Positions 1 to 10,465 of a stretch of 64,000 nucleotides of DNA are shown piece by piece. A program made the translations under genes and the position numbers. Each line of letters opens with the position of its first letter. Within the stretch, counting starts at the first letter, position 1. Source of the stretch: Sorex araneus (Eukaryota > Chordata > Mammalia > Eulipotyphla > Soricidae); assembly GCF_027595985.1 (NCBI RefSeq), contig NC_073306.1:191274500-191338499 (forward strand), read 5' to 3'. The notes beneath the pieces were generated by a model. It saw nothing but the letters and a program-made list of their open reading frames with translations. It did not search any database and was not told the DNA's origin.

Positions 1-345
1 AGTCTTAGGTCGAGAGAACAGATGCCCAAGAGGGAAATATCATCTATATTTTTAAAGAATGTCCGTATTTTTTTTTCCACAAAAGTCTATACCAGTCAAC
101 ATTCCAACCAAGCAGAGAATGAGAGTCCCTTTTACTCCACATCCACACCAGCACTGGTTGTTCTTCTTTATATGCATGCCAGTCTCTGCGGTATGAGATA
201 ATGTCTCACTGTTTTGATTTGCCTCTCCGCCTCCCTATTTTTGGTGATGCAGAATATTTTAACGTGTGTCTTTTAGCCACTTGTGTTTCTTCTCTGAGGA
301 AGCTTCTGTTTAATTGTGCTCTCCATTTTTGTACAATTCTATTTT
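1..345 (-). mobile_element. L1 ORF2 3' fragment, old
   Basis: Read on the minus strand this is the C-terminal part of an L1 ORF2. The recognisable stretches are the antisense of the segments around 'dominant host' motifs such as the 'caacattcc...gagaatgagagt' block at 105-135 and the 'tgagataatgtctcac' block near 195-210. No continuous reading frame survives. The copy runs off the left edge of the window, so its 3' end cannot be judged. Confidence 0.8.
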
Positions 346-760
346 AAATATAAAGTTTTTAATAAAAACAGTTTTTCAGTTAAAACAACTTTAAATGGTG
401 GATGTCTATATAAAAACATTTTTGATATTCTTAGTTCTTACATTCTCACATATATAAGTAACTTTCAAATCATTTTCACACTCTAATGCCTTTTTCTTAA
501 ATCCTTTTGTAAACTTTGAAAAGATAAAATGTAATGCGTCATATAATTTAATTTACATAAATTTCTATATTTTATACTGTGCAATAACAATTTACTTTGA
601 TATCTCAAGTTGTAGCTTAATTATCTTATTGCTAAATCACAAAAATACAAACAAGTCAGTTTAAATTATTCTGGATTGTCTCAAAAATTGTCAACTGTTT
701 ATAAAATAATGTATCACATATAAATAGTTAAAATAAATTTAAATTCCACTAATATTTTTA

Positions 761-940
761 TTTATTTATTTTTTGCTTTTTGGGTCACACCCAGTGATGC
801 ACAGGGGTTACTTCTAGCTCTGCACTCAGGAATTACTCCTGGCGGTGCTTGGGGGACCATATGAGACTCTGGGGGTTCGAACATGGGTCGGCCACATGAA
901 GGCAAATGCCCTACCTGCTGTGCTATTGCTCCAGTCCCCC
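761..940 (-). mobile_element. SINE A (tRNA-Ala-like head, A-rich tail), full length
   Basis: On the minus strand it reads as a tRNA-like head with an A box (tagcacagcaggt) and a B box (gttcgaac), a short unique body, and the 'gtgacccaaaaagc' end followed by A/T-rich tail. It is bounded by a direct repeat, actaatattttta, at 748-760 and 941-953. This is a clean target-site duplication and points to L1-type mobilisation. Divergence from the other copies is moderate. Confidence 0.93.
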
Positions 941-1081
941 ACTAATATTTTTAATTTTAAACATTCATTACTCATTTTATGCCTCATCAAATATTAGTGG
1001 ATATCCGTGCTCATTTAAAATGATCTGAGCTCATATTGTGCATGTCATTTTTGTTTGTGTTACTTTTAACTGTCTATCAAT

Positions 1082-1308
1082 ATCATCCTGTTCCTTAACG
1101 ATTTGCTCAAGTGGGCGTTAGTAACTTCTCCATTGTGAGACTTGTTACTGGCATATTGAATATGCAACGGGTAGCTTGCCAGGCTCTGCTGTGCAGGTGA
1201 GATACTCTCCGTAGATTGCCAGGCTCTCTGAGAGGGACAGAGGAATCAAACTTGGGTCCGCCATGTGAAAGGCAAATGCCCTACCCACTGTGCTATCACT
1301 CCAGCCCA
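1082..1308 (-). mobile_element. SINE B (RTE-tailed)
   Basis: The minus strand starts with the same tRNA-like head as SINE A. It then continues into the SINE B body ('ggcaagctac' twice, 'atatgcc', 'agtaacaa') and the RTE-like end around 1085-1125. It has no poly(A). It is diverged, and the short tandem 3' tail is mostly lost. Confidence 0.92.
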
Positions 1309-1739
1309 TTCAAAAATATACAAACTAACAAATGTGTAAGAACAAATAAATGCAGTGTAGTTACAGAAGATTTTAACACATTTCTCAGTAAATGATGAAG
1401 AAAAACTTTTATAAGATATAAAATAATAGTAGCAATTTGCTAAACAAATTAAGGTAACACACATCTAGAATACTATACCAAAGTCGAAGAACAGTCTAAG
1501 AAATCTTTTTCAATTATAAATTATATCAGCATTTATAGTAACTGACTTTATGGCATAAAGTAAATCTCGACAATTTCAAAGAGAGTTATCATACAGATAA
1601 CAGTTTTGGTCCACATTGCAACTAATTATTAGTAACAAAAATAAAAAAAGAACAATGTTAGAATATTAAGAACTATATCATATTATACATATATGTGTAC
1701 ATATATATGTATACATTTTGTTTTGCATATATATGTATA

Positions 1740-1870
1740 TATTTGGTTTCTGAGCCATACCAGGTGGGCCTACTCCTAGCTCTGTATCTAGGGATCCCTC
1801 TTGGTGGGGCATTCAGGGGACTAGATGGCTTGTCAGGGATTGAACCTGGGTTAACCATGTATAAGGGAAG
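1740..1870 (-). mobile_element. SINE A, old copy next to TATATG repeats
   Basis: The body retains the SINE A order (gagccataccaggtg, ctagctctgta, gggattgaacctgggtt), but with many changes and a poorly preserved head. An AT-rich (ATATGT)n tract at about 1686-1740 sits where its A-rich tail should be and probably expanded from it. Confidence 0.7.
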
Positions 1871-1996
1871 TGTCCTGTATTACTTTTATTCAATTGAATA
1901 TTATTAAAGAATTAATATTACAGTATAGTTTAAATTATCACAAACTGTAATGATTGGTCATGGAATTTCACAGGTATGAAAGATTAATAGACATTT

Positions 1997-1999
<3 letters not shown>

Positions 2000-2040
<41 letters not shown>

Positions 2041-2201
2041 TTTTGGGTCACACCTGGCGATGCACAGGGGTTACTCCTGGCTCTGCACTCAGGAATTACC
2101 CCTGGCCGTGCTCAGGGGACCATATGGGATGCTGGGATTTGAACCCGGGTCGGCCGCGTGCAAGGCAAACGCCCTACCCGCTGTGCTATCTCTCCAGCCC
2201 C
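2000..2201 (-). mobile_element. SINE A, young, 16-bp target-site duplication
   Basis: Near-consensus SINE A with a long tail: about 38 uninterrupted T on this strand at 2000-2037. The identical direct repeats ttaatagacattttat at 1984-1999 and 2202-2217 delimit the insertion exactly. The long homopolymer tail and perfect duplication mark it as one of the youngest insertions in the window. Confidence 0.96.
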
Positions 2202-3216
2202 TTAATAGACATTTTATACTTTCCTTATTTTTAACAATGTAGAAATTCTTCATTCCTTCTATGAATTTTCTATTGCATCACATTGATTCAATTATTATTT
2301 TAATTTACTTTTTTAAGAGCTGGATTCCTGGGTCAAAAGACAAGATCACCTGCATGGTTATTACCATAAGTACCATTTTGCTTTTTTAATTTTGTCAACA
2401 ACAGTAAAAGAGTGTGACAATTTAAACACAGCATGACACAAAGAGTTATCACTTTCCCACCCTTAATTTAGTGGACAAAAAATGGACTTAATTTTTTTTT
2501 AATTCTCTTAAGGTATACATATTGTATTCTAGTGTTGGGGCTGGACTGAGCTACCAGGATGAGCCCATGTAAACTGCTGCACACAGGGGCAGGAACATAG
2601 GGACCCATGAAAATGGACAAGATTACTTGTGTGTCCTGACTGGTTTGGATGAGGCTGAACATCTTTTTCTTTTGGCTGTCTTAATAAATAATTTCCAAAA
2701 TCTCCTAAATCTTGATATATCAAAATAGTCTTTTTTTTCTCACAGATCCCTGGTTCTACTTAGCCCATTTGTTGCCAGTGTGCAGATCCTAGGTACTTCT
2801 CTTATTTGTTGTCAGTGTGCAGATCCTACACTGTTTGTTTTCAGTATGTAGAAGAACTTTGCACTATCCTCCTGTAACTCTTTTGTTGATGAGCTCACTG
2901 TATTGAGCCCTATGAATTGTAGGATGGAAAATAAAAGGAGATTCCAGGGCTCTCTACCTTTGTCAGAGAGTCAGAGAGAACCTGGACCCTCCATGACATA
3001 AATTTCTTTCACGTTCCTTGTCTCAGTGCCTCCGACTGAACGAATATTCATACAACATTCTAGTATACATAATTTTCTTAGCAGGATAAAATTGCTGCAT
3101 AATGATGGTTTTAGTATTTGCACTTAAGAAGCATGATAACATTAAACAAATCTAATGGAGTATTGCATGATTCAAAATGCTTTCCCTGTAATGTAGATGT
3201 TCTTTATATAAAAAAA

Positions 3217-3508
3217 AAAAACAGTTGGCCCAGGATTCTCTCTTCAGAATTCCAACACGCCATTTCCTCAATAAAGAAGCGTACAGCACCTGGTCCAGAC
3301 AAGGTCAAACCCAAACACCTGAATAATCTGCTGCCAATACTCGTCAATATACTGTCTCAGTTCTTCACATGCTACCTGTCTGAATGCAAGGTTCCATCCC
3401 AATAGAAAACCAGTAGGAAGATCTTGTTGTACAAGAAGGAAGACATCCACGATATTGGCAACTATCGCCCAATAGAATGTTATCCATCATCTAAAAGTTA
3501 TTCCACTC
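3217..3508 (+). pseudogene. RTE-clade LINE fragment, start of reverse-transcriptase domain
   Basis: Translation at 3268-3405 gives KKRTAPGPDKVKPKHLNNL followed by ILVNILSQFFTCYLSECKVPSQ. After a stop and frame change it continues as LYKKEDIHDIGNYRPIE. This order (APGPD, LSECKVP, KKGDxxDIGNYRPI) is the first part of the RTE-clade reverse transcriptase, before the catalytic palm. The same segment occurs on the other strand at about 10170-10465. At about 3490-3508 the RTE text still aligns with the other copy. It then becomes the 16-bp minisatellite. The fragment has an internal stop and is dead. Confidence 0.85.
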
Positions 3509-4845
3509 AAGAGTGTGCAATCAGGGGAGTGATTGCTCACGGGAGTCTTCACTCACGGGAGTATTTGCTCACAGAACTGTTTGCTCAAGGGAGCATGCAC
3601 TCAAGGGAGTGCACACACACGGGAGTGTTTGCTCACGCTCACGGTAGTGTGCATTCACCAGTGAGTGCACTCAAAGGAGTGCGCACTAAAGGGAGTGTTT
3701 GCACACAGGAGTGTGCACTCAACGGAGTGTGCACTCACCGGAGTGTGCACTCACGGGAGTGTTTGCTCACACTCACGGGAGAGTACACTCACGGGACTGC
3801 GGACTCACCAGAGTGTGCACTGACTGGAGTCAGCACTCACGTGAGTGTGCACTCACCGGAGTGTGCACTCCCCAGAGTGCGCACTCCCCAGAGTGAGCAC
3901 TCACCGGAGTGAGAACTCACATGAGTGTGCACTCACCGGAGTGTGCACTCACCTGAGTGAGCACTCACGTGAGTGTGCACTCACCGGAGTGCTCACTCAC
4001 GGGAGTGCACACTCAGCGGAGTGTGCACTCAGGGAAGTGTGCACTCACCGGAGTGTTCACTCACGGGAGTGCTCACTCACGGGAGTGTGCACTCACCGGA
4101 GTGCTCACTCATGGGAGTGCGCACTCACCGGAGTGTGCACTCACCAGAGTGCTCACTCACCAGAGTGCTCACTCACTGGAGTGCGCACTCACTGGAGTGC
4201 GCACTCACCGGAGTGCTCACTCACCGGCGTGTGCACTCAGTGGAGTGTGCACTCACCGGAGTGTGCACTCACGGGAGTGCACACTCACCAGAGTGTTCAC
4301 TCACGGGAGTGCACACTCACCGGAGTGAGAACTCACGTGAGTGTGCACTCACCGGAGTGTTCACTCATGGGAGTGTTTGCTCACGGGAATGTGCACTAAG
4401 TGGAGTGCGCAGTCACGTGAGTGTGCATTCACAGCGGTGTTCACTCACCTGAATGTGCACTTACGTGATTGTGCACTCTAGAGTGTGTGTACTCACCGGA
4501 ATGTGCACTCTCGAGAGTGTTAGCTCACCCATGTGCACTCACTGGAGTGTGCACTCACGTGAGTGTGCAGTCTCGGGAGTATGTACTCAGCGGAGTCTTT
4601 GCTCACAGTGTGTGTACTCATAGGTGTGTTTTCTCACGGGAGTGTGCACTCACTGGAGTGTGCCCTCACAGCTGTGTGCACTCCTGTGAGTGTGTACTCA
4701 CCGGAGTGTGCACTCATAGGAGTGTTTGCTCACTGGACTGTGCACGTCTGGGAATTTGCAATCACAAAAATTTTTGCTCATGGGAGTGTGTGCTTGCGGG
4801 AGTGTGTTCTCACGGGTGTGTTTGCTCATGGGAGTATGTACTTTT
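3503..4845. repeat. 16-bp minisatellite, main block
   Basis: About 80 imperfect copies of a 16-bp unit close to actcaccggagtgtgc. Variable positions 7-10 give CCGG, CGGG, CGTG, CAGA and so on. Many neighbouring half-units form palindromes: cactcacgtgagtg is a perfect 14-bp palindrome, and gagtgcgcactc is a perfect 12-bp one. Because 16 is not a multiple of 3, long open frames with a 16-residue repeat (CTHRSVHSPECAL...) appear in all three plus frames. They are by-products, not genes. Divergence rises toward the right end. Confidence 0.95.
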
Positions 4846-5625
4846 TATTATCCATTAAATTTTATTTTCTTAAATATTATATTTGGAGCTTTATAGTTAG
4901 TACAAATGTTACTATGTACACACTCCCTTGTGTACACATCCCAAAGTATGTACTCACGGGAGTGTGCGCTCACAGAGTGTGTTGTCACGGGACTGTTTCC
5001 TCACAGGAGTTTGTGCTCACAAGAGTGTGTGCTCACAAATTGTGCATTCACGAGTATGCTTACTCATGGGAGTATGTACTTTTTTCTTATCCATTAAATT
5101 GGCTAATTTTCTTAAAGACAATAATATTTGGAGCTGAAGACAGTACTAAAGGTACTATCTACATAATTCCTTGTGTACACACTCCCTTGTGTACACACTC
5201 CCAAGTGTGTATTCACGTGAGTGTGTACTCACGGGAGTGTGTACTCATGGAGGTGAGAGCTCATGGGAGTCTGTACTCACTGGAGTGTTAGCTCATGGGA
5301 GTGTGTACTCATGGGAGTGTGTACCATAGGAGTGTTTGCTCCTGGGAGTATCTACTTTTTTGTTACCCATTATATTGTCTAGTTTTCTAGAAGACAATAA
5401 TACTTGGAGCTGAAGAGTTAGTTCAAAATATACTATGTATACAATCCCTTGTATGAGTGTGTGCTCATCGGAGTGTGTACTCACAGGAGTGTGTACTCAC
5501 AGGAGTGTGCACTCACTGGAGTGTGCACGCACGGGAGTTTGTGCTCATGGGAGTTTGTGCTTTGGGGAGTGTTTGCTCACAGAAGTGTGTTCTCATGGGA
5601 GTGTGTGCTCACAGGAGTGTGAAAA
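4834..5625. repeat. Higher-order extension of the minisatellite with AT-rich spacers
   Basis: Blocks of the 16-bp unit alternate with a related AT-rich spacer of roughly 90-130 bp. Spacers begin at 4834, 5072 and 5348. All three carry 'gtat(g/c)tact', 'ccattaaat' or a variant, 'aataatatttggagctgaag' or a variant, and then short 'ccttgtgtacacactccc' runs. The spacing of about 240-275 bp shows that spacer plus minisatellite amplified together as a larger unit. Confidence 0.88.
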
Positions 5626-5639
5626 ACTAATGAAGTCTG

Positions 5640-6160
5640 AAGAAATTAAACATTGACCAGGCATGTCTGTGAACACATACTTAAGGAAATTTGAACATAC
5701 GCTGAATATATCAGCATATTCATAAGTAAGACACACATTGAAACTGTTCTATGATTGCTGGACAATATTTCATTTCTTTGAAAACAAGCAAAGATGTCAG
5801 AAAGTTAGTTATAATAGGCAAATAATCAAAAATATTAAAATAATTTTATATAAACGTTAGTGAAAATAATCATCTCTCAAACACAATTATAGTTAATCTT
5901 ATAAACATATTAAGGGGACAATAGAATTTTGAGCATTAAGCAGCATGAGGTTTAGTAAGAATAAACATGCCACTGAAGTTTAATAGCTCCTTTGATTCAT
6001 TGCTAATTACAAAATTGGGCATGCTGTGAACAGGCACTATCTTCAATATTTGGTCTCTAATAAGTATTTTAGATTACTTTTCCAAAGTAGACTTTACCAT
6101 TATAACTTTTGATACATCATTTGCTTGAAGTATGTTTAAGTGAGATCTTTTCAGTGACAT
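5640..6160. other. Unique AT-rich sequence
   Basis: No repeat family, open frame or RNA gene is recognisable here between the minisatellite and the next RTE-tail fragment. Confidence 0.6.
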
Positions 6161-6164
6161 AGTT

Positions 6165-6277
6165 TAATCATCATCATCATCATCATCACCATTATAATCA
6201 TCATCATCCCATTGATCGTCAAATTTCTCAAGCGGTCTTAGTAACGTCTACATTCATCTTAACCCCAGCCCAAAATT
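6165..6277 (-). mobile_element. Very short RTE-type 3' tail with (ATC)n
   Basis: The minus strand reads '...gtagacgttactaagaccgcttgagaaatttgacgatc' followed by (GAT)n. This is the same 3' terminus as the 0.6-kb composites at 7.7, 25.4 and 53.0 kb. Only about 60 bp of element sequence is present and it ends near 'cccagccca'. The copy is extremely 5'-truncated or rearranged. Confidence 0.75.
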
Positions 6278-6668
6278 TAATGATAGATCCTAAAATAAAT
6301 TTAGTTAGTTTTTAGCAAGGTTAGTTGATAATATGGAACAAAAACTCAAAACATTCAATATAGAATTTATTACTAAAATCACAATTCTAATATTTTACAA
6401 TATTTCATTTCAGTTAAAATGATAGCTTGAGGCAAAAACGAATTAAAATTGACTAAAGGGAAGGAAGCAATAATGTCTAAACAGTTCACATGTGCAGAAA
6501 AACCAATACATACCAATACCATAAAAATTGCTGAAGGAGACATAAAACATGTAGCATATTTTAACCTCAATTTTTTATACGTTGTAATAAATTAGATTTT
6601 AACTGTGACACTGGAAATGGTCCAAGAAAACTCTTTAATATTAAAATTAAAACTTTAAGAAATATCAT

Positions 6669-7443
6669 CAGGACCCTCTGCTCCTAAAGACTATGATCCG
6701 AGAGGTCTTCTAACCCATTTTGGCACCCAGAGCAGCTTCTTACAGAAATGCATCTAGACTGCGAGCTGTGCTACAACTCTGTGCTGCCTGGGGAGGGATT
6801 TTTCCTCTCCACCCTGTTTTTCTGCACAGAAAATGGCGGCGGCGGCAACATCCACATGGCAAGACCCACCTTCTAAGACTCCCAACCCAGAGGTATAAAT
6901 TTTGCAGTGTTGTGGCTCATAGGTGATCGTGGGAAGGGGGTGTTACCAGCACGCCCTCAGCCCAGATAAGATCTGGAGCTGCCACGTGTGAAACAGACCC
7001 TCTGCTCCTAAAGACTATGATCCCAGAGGTCTTCTAACCCATTTTGTCACCCAGAGCGGCTTCTTACAGAAATGCATCGAGACTGTGAACTGTGCTAAAA
7101 TATCAGAATTCCAAAACCTCATAGAGTCTTCATTCTCAGCAATGAAAAGAAATTATTAAATGATGCCTTTTCAGCAGGCCTGATTGTTGGGGGAAAATTC
7201 CAAACAATAATAGTGAGTTCTCTATTGAAATATTGAATGTTTTCAAAGTATAGAGAGAATAAAGTAAAGATCATTAGCTACTTAGGTGGGGACTATGTGG
7301 GAGGGGGGTATTTTGGGGTTCTTGGTGGTGGACCATGTGCACTGACGAAGGGATGGAGGTTCAATCATTATATGACTGAGACTTAAACCTGAAAGCTTTG
7401 TGTTTTTTTCACGGTGATCCAATAAAATAAAAATTAAAAAAAA
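6669..7443 (+). mobile_element. L1-tailed composite retroelement with duplicated 5' module
   Basis: A module beginning accctctgctcctaaagac occurs at 6672 and again at 6996, a spacing of 324 bp, so the 5' part is about 1.3 tandem monomers. The first module contains aaaatggcggc (6830-6840), a YY1-like site of the kind found in L1 promoters, and a TATA-like tataaat at 6894. The 3' part (7130-7443) resembles the L1 3' UTR end at 25.3 kb and the element at 22.3-23.7 kb. It closes with caataaaataaaa and poly(A). The flanking repeats aagaa(a/c)tatcat at 6657-6668 and 7444-7455 form a target-site duplication with one mismatch. No open frame is present, so it is non-autonomous. Confidence 0.75.
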
Positions 7444-7718
7444 AAGAACTATCATTAAATTCTTGGACGAATTTCTCTTGGGCCTGGTTGTGGAGACAGT
7501 AGGTAAGGTTTATGTAACTTGCCTTACCCTCCAAATCCTATAATAAGGAAAATAATATCTTCATCAGGATCATCTTCAGATTTTCAGAGGCCTATGAGGG
7601 CCAGTCCACAGGAAGACTTATTGAACATCCCAGTGCTCAGAAGTCTGTAACGTGACACTGCCAAAGTTTTACTGCCTTAATTTTTTGCATATAAACGGCT
7701 TCTTGCAACCATCTAAGC

Positions 7719-8303
7719 ATCACTATTACTATCACTATCATCCTGTTTATCTTTGATTTGCTTGAGAGGGCCCAGTAATGTCTCCGTTCATCCTAGCCCT
7801 GAGATTTTAGCAGTCTCTCTTTACTCGTCCTTCCCAATGGTGCTGTATTAGAAGCTCTTTCAGGGTCAGGAGAATGAGACCCATTATTGTTACTGTATTT
7901 GGCATATGAATACACCAGGAGGAGCCTGCCAGGCTCTCCCGTGTGGGTGGGAAAACACTCGGTAGCTTTCCAGGTTTCCCAAGAGGGAGTTATAAGATGT
8001 CGTGCACTTTGTGCCCTTCCAGGAGCTTGGTTTTATAGTCTCTGGATGTTGGCCATTGATGGGATTACACAGTACCAGGGGCAGTTTCTGGGTGTGACCG
8101 CCTAGCTACTGGAAAATGGGAGATCTGGGTGGAAGAGGCCCAGTCCCAATCAGAGCAGGCTTGGAGATCTCAGCCCCATGTCCCACTAACCTGGGTTTCT
8201 CTGCTAGTTCCTTCATGTGTGAGGCTTGTCTGAACGTGTGGAGAGGGGCTTTGAGTATGGCTCTGGCTGGGTTCCGGAGATCTTTGGATAGGGGTTCTCT
8301 ATT
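7719..8303 (-). mobile_element. 0.6-kb RTE-tailed composite, long subtype, 5'-truncated
   Basis: Minus-strand order: a GC-rich head related to 25.8-26.0 kb, the segment around 'tagctaggcggtcacaccc', a body shared with SINE B ('ccaggctcctcc', 'catatgcca'), 'ccctgaccctgaaagagc', and the terminal 'ggagacattactggg...aatcaaagataaacagg' ending in a degenerate (GAT)n-like tail near 7720-7741. The 5' end of the element is missing, and an L1 3' end is inserted immediately next to it. Confidence 0.85.
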
Positions 8304-8317
8304 AATAATACACTATC

Positions 8318-8762
8318 GAATTCATGGTTGGAAGCCCGCCTCAAATGCTGGGGAGAAGACAGTGGGAATAAAGAAGGTACCACCATGACAAAGGGAGTTG
8401 GGGATGAGCGATCCACGTAAGAACCATGTGCTGAAAACAGGTAAACAAACAGGATAACATCTCAGTACCTGCATTGCAAACCATAATGCCCCAAAGGGGA
8501 GAGAGACTGAGAGACTGAGAGAAGGGACAAAGGAGAGACAGACAGACAGATAGACAGACATACATACAGACAGACAGAGGCAGGAATGTGAGTGCCTGCC
8601 ATAGAGACTGGCTGGAAAGAGAGTGGCAGGAGGAAACCAGGTACATTGGTGTTGATAATGTACATTGGTGGAGGGATGTGTGTTGCAACACTGTATAACC
8701 AAAACTAGACCATGTTCAGCTTTGTAACTATATCTCATGCTTAGGCAATTTAAAAAAGTAAA
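8318..8762 (+). mobile_element. L1 3' UTR end, 14-bp target-site duplication
   Basis: Matches the 3' UTR of the L1 at 25.1-25.4 kb: 'tctcagtacctgcattgcaaaccataatgccc' corresponds to 25169-25200. It contains a purine-rich tract with (AGAC)n at about 8537-8577. Identical direct repeats aataatacactatc at 8304-8317 and 8763-8776 bound it. It is severely 5'-truncated. Confidence 0.88.
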
Positions 8763-9124
8763 AATAATACACTATCTTTCATTCTGCATCCTTTTTTCTA
8801 CTACCATTTTGTCACTACTTATTACAAACCAGGTAAATAATTCTATGCTTATTTTTACAAGGTAGATGTAGGATCACAGATATGATCCATATAGTAGTAT
8901 GCAAGTCTAACATGTATTAGGCTCTGTATCTTATCTCTGGGATCCTCCCCCCTTCTCTTTTTTCCCCCATCTCATGGTTATAACAAGAAAACTGATTAAA
9001 AGACTTGGTAAAAATTATGGTAGTTATTGAAGTGAAAGAATGTGGATATATAAAGTGAAGAGAGGGGTCATTTTCATGATGACTGCCTGGCTCTGGAACT
9101 TTGATGGTGAATGCTGTGAATCAT

Positions 9125-10465
9125 ATATCGCTTGTATCACTTGTCATCCTGTTGATCTTTGATTTGCTGGAGCGGGCGCCAGTAACATCTACATTTGACC
9201 CTGTCACATGCTAGTGTAACACAATGGTATCTGCTCACTCAAGGAACATGAAGAGCCTCAAACCATTCTTTCAGGGTTTTGACAAAGAAGTCTGACCATC
9301 TTGTTGGTGGATGGCCACGCGGTCTTTTGACGTCCTGTGGAAAATATTGGGCCAGGTCTCTGAGGCATATGTTAGTGCAAGGAGATTGGTGGAGTTGAAA
9401 AGATATGCCTGGAGCTGGAGATTCTTCATCCTCTTGTCCTCTTAACCACTTCTTCGATGCTCTTGAAGGCATTCCACACTGCGTTCCTCCTGAGCAGTTC
9501 TGGCGCCAAGTCATTCCTCATGTTGAGTTCTAGTCCCAGGTACACATAGCTGCTGCATTCAGAGATGTTCATTCCGTTGAGAGCAAATGGAACATCAGGG
9601 ACTAGTTCATTTTTCATGAACATTGTCTTGATGAGAATTAGCTGCTGTAGTCTGACTTTTCCACACTCTTGGTTGAAGTCGACCAGCATTTGTGCCGCTT
9701 GGCTAATGTTTGGTGTTATTAGAACAGTGTTATCAGCAAAGCGGAGGTGGTATAATTGCCAACTGTCTATCTTGACTCCCATTCTTTCCCATTCCAGTTG
9801 TCCCATGATGTTCTCGAGAGTGGCACTGAAGAGTTTCAGTGAAATGGTATCACCCTGCCAAACCCCTCTCTTTACATCAATGATCACTTCCTTGTAGAAT
9901 GATGAGATCCTGGTGGTGAATCTGTCATAGAGTTCATGGAGGATCTTGATGTACTGAGTTTGAACACCCTGTTTGGCTAGGGCTTCGATGACCACTTCAG
10001 TCTCAACAGAATCAAAGGCCTTCTTTAAATCGATGAATGTTAGACAGAGCAGCATCTCGAACTCTCATGGAATTTTAATAAGCTTGGTCACCATGCGGAT
10101 ATGGTCGATCATGCTGAATCCTTTTGGAACCCAGTGTGCTCACATGGTTGTCTTTCATCTAGTGTTCTGCCTATTCTATTCAGGATGACTTGAGTGAACA
10201 ACTTGTAGATGACGGACAACAGGCAGATTGGACAATAGTTGCCCATGTCGTGGATATCTCCCTTGTTCAACAGAAAGGTCTTGCTGGTTTTCCATTAGAA
10301 TGGAACCTTGCATACGGACAGGTATCATGTGAAGAGCTGAGCCAGTGTATTGACGAGTACTGGCGACAGATTCTTTAGTTGTTCTAGTCTGACCTTGTCT
10401 GGACTGGGTGCTGTACGCATCTTTACTGACAAAATGGCGTGCCTGGAGTCCAAGATGTGTTGGCC
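9125..10465 (-). pseudogene. RTE-clade LINE, longest copy in the window (3' 1.3 kb)
   Basis: Minus strand, 5' to 3': APSPDK and the NYCPICLLSVIYKLF block (about 10180-10440), then an open stretch at 10055-9426 containing LTFIDLKKAFDSVE, DVKRGVWQGDTIS, LRFADNTVLITPNISQAAQM, MNISECSSYVYLGLELNM and NAVWNAFKSIEEVVK. After a frame break comes 'RPRGHPPTRWSDFFVKTLKE' (9330-9240), then the 3' tail to about 9125. These are the reverse-transcriptase motifs and C-terminal domain of RTE-clade LINEs, whose protein copies RNA into DNA at nicked targets. The catalytic FADD motif reads FADN, and there are frame breaks, so the copy is inactive. The 5' end, including the endonuclease domain, is absent. The 3' 60 bp resembles the SINE B tail. 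Confidence 0.92.

Noticed and set aside
2730-3030. Possible LTR fragment (aataaaaggag followed by 'ttgtctcagtgcc')
   Set aside because: Only a poly(A)-like signal and a vague U5-like end are present. No termini, duplication or second copy support it. Three imperfect 'gtgtgcagatcct' repeats are also seen at 2770-2850, but without further structure.
3424-5291. Long open frames with Cys/His-rich 16-residue repeats (CTHRSVHSPECAL...)
   Set aside because: They are translations of the 16-bp minisatellite, occur in all three forward frames, and lack any start context or flanking exon signal.
3503-5625. CRISPR-like array
   Set aside because: The repeats are contiguous 16-mers without regular unique spacers, and the setting is mammalian.
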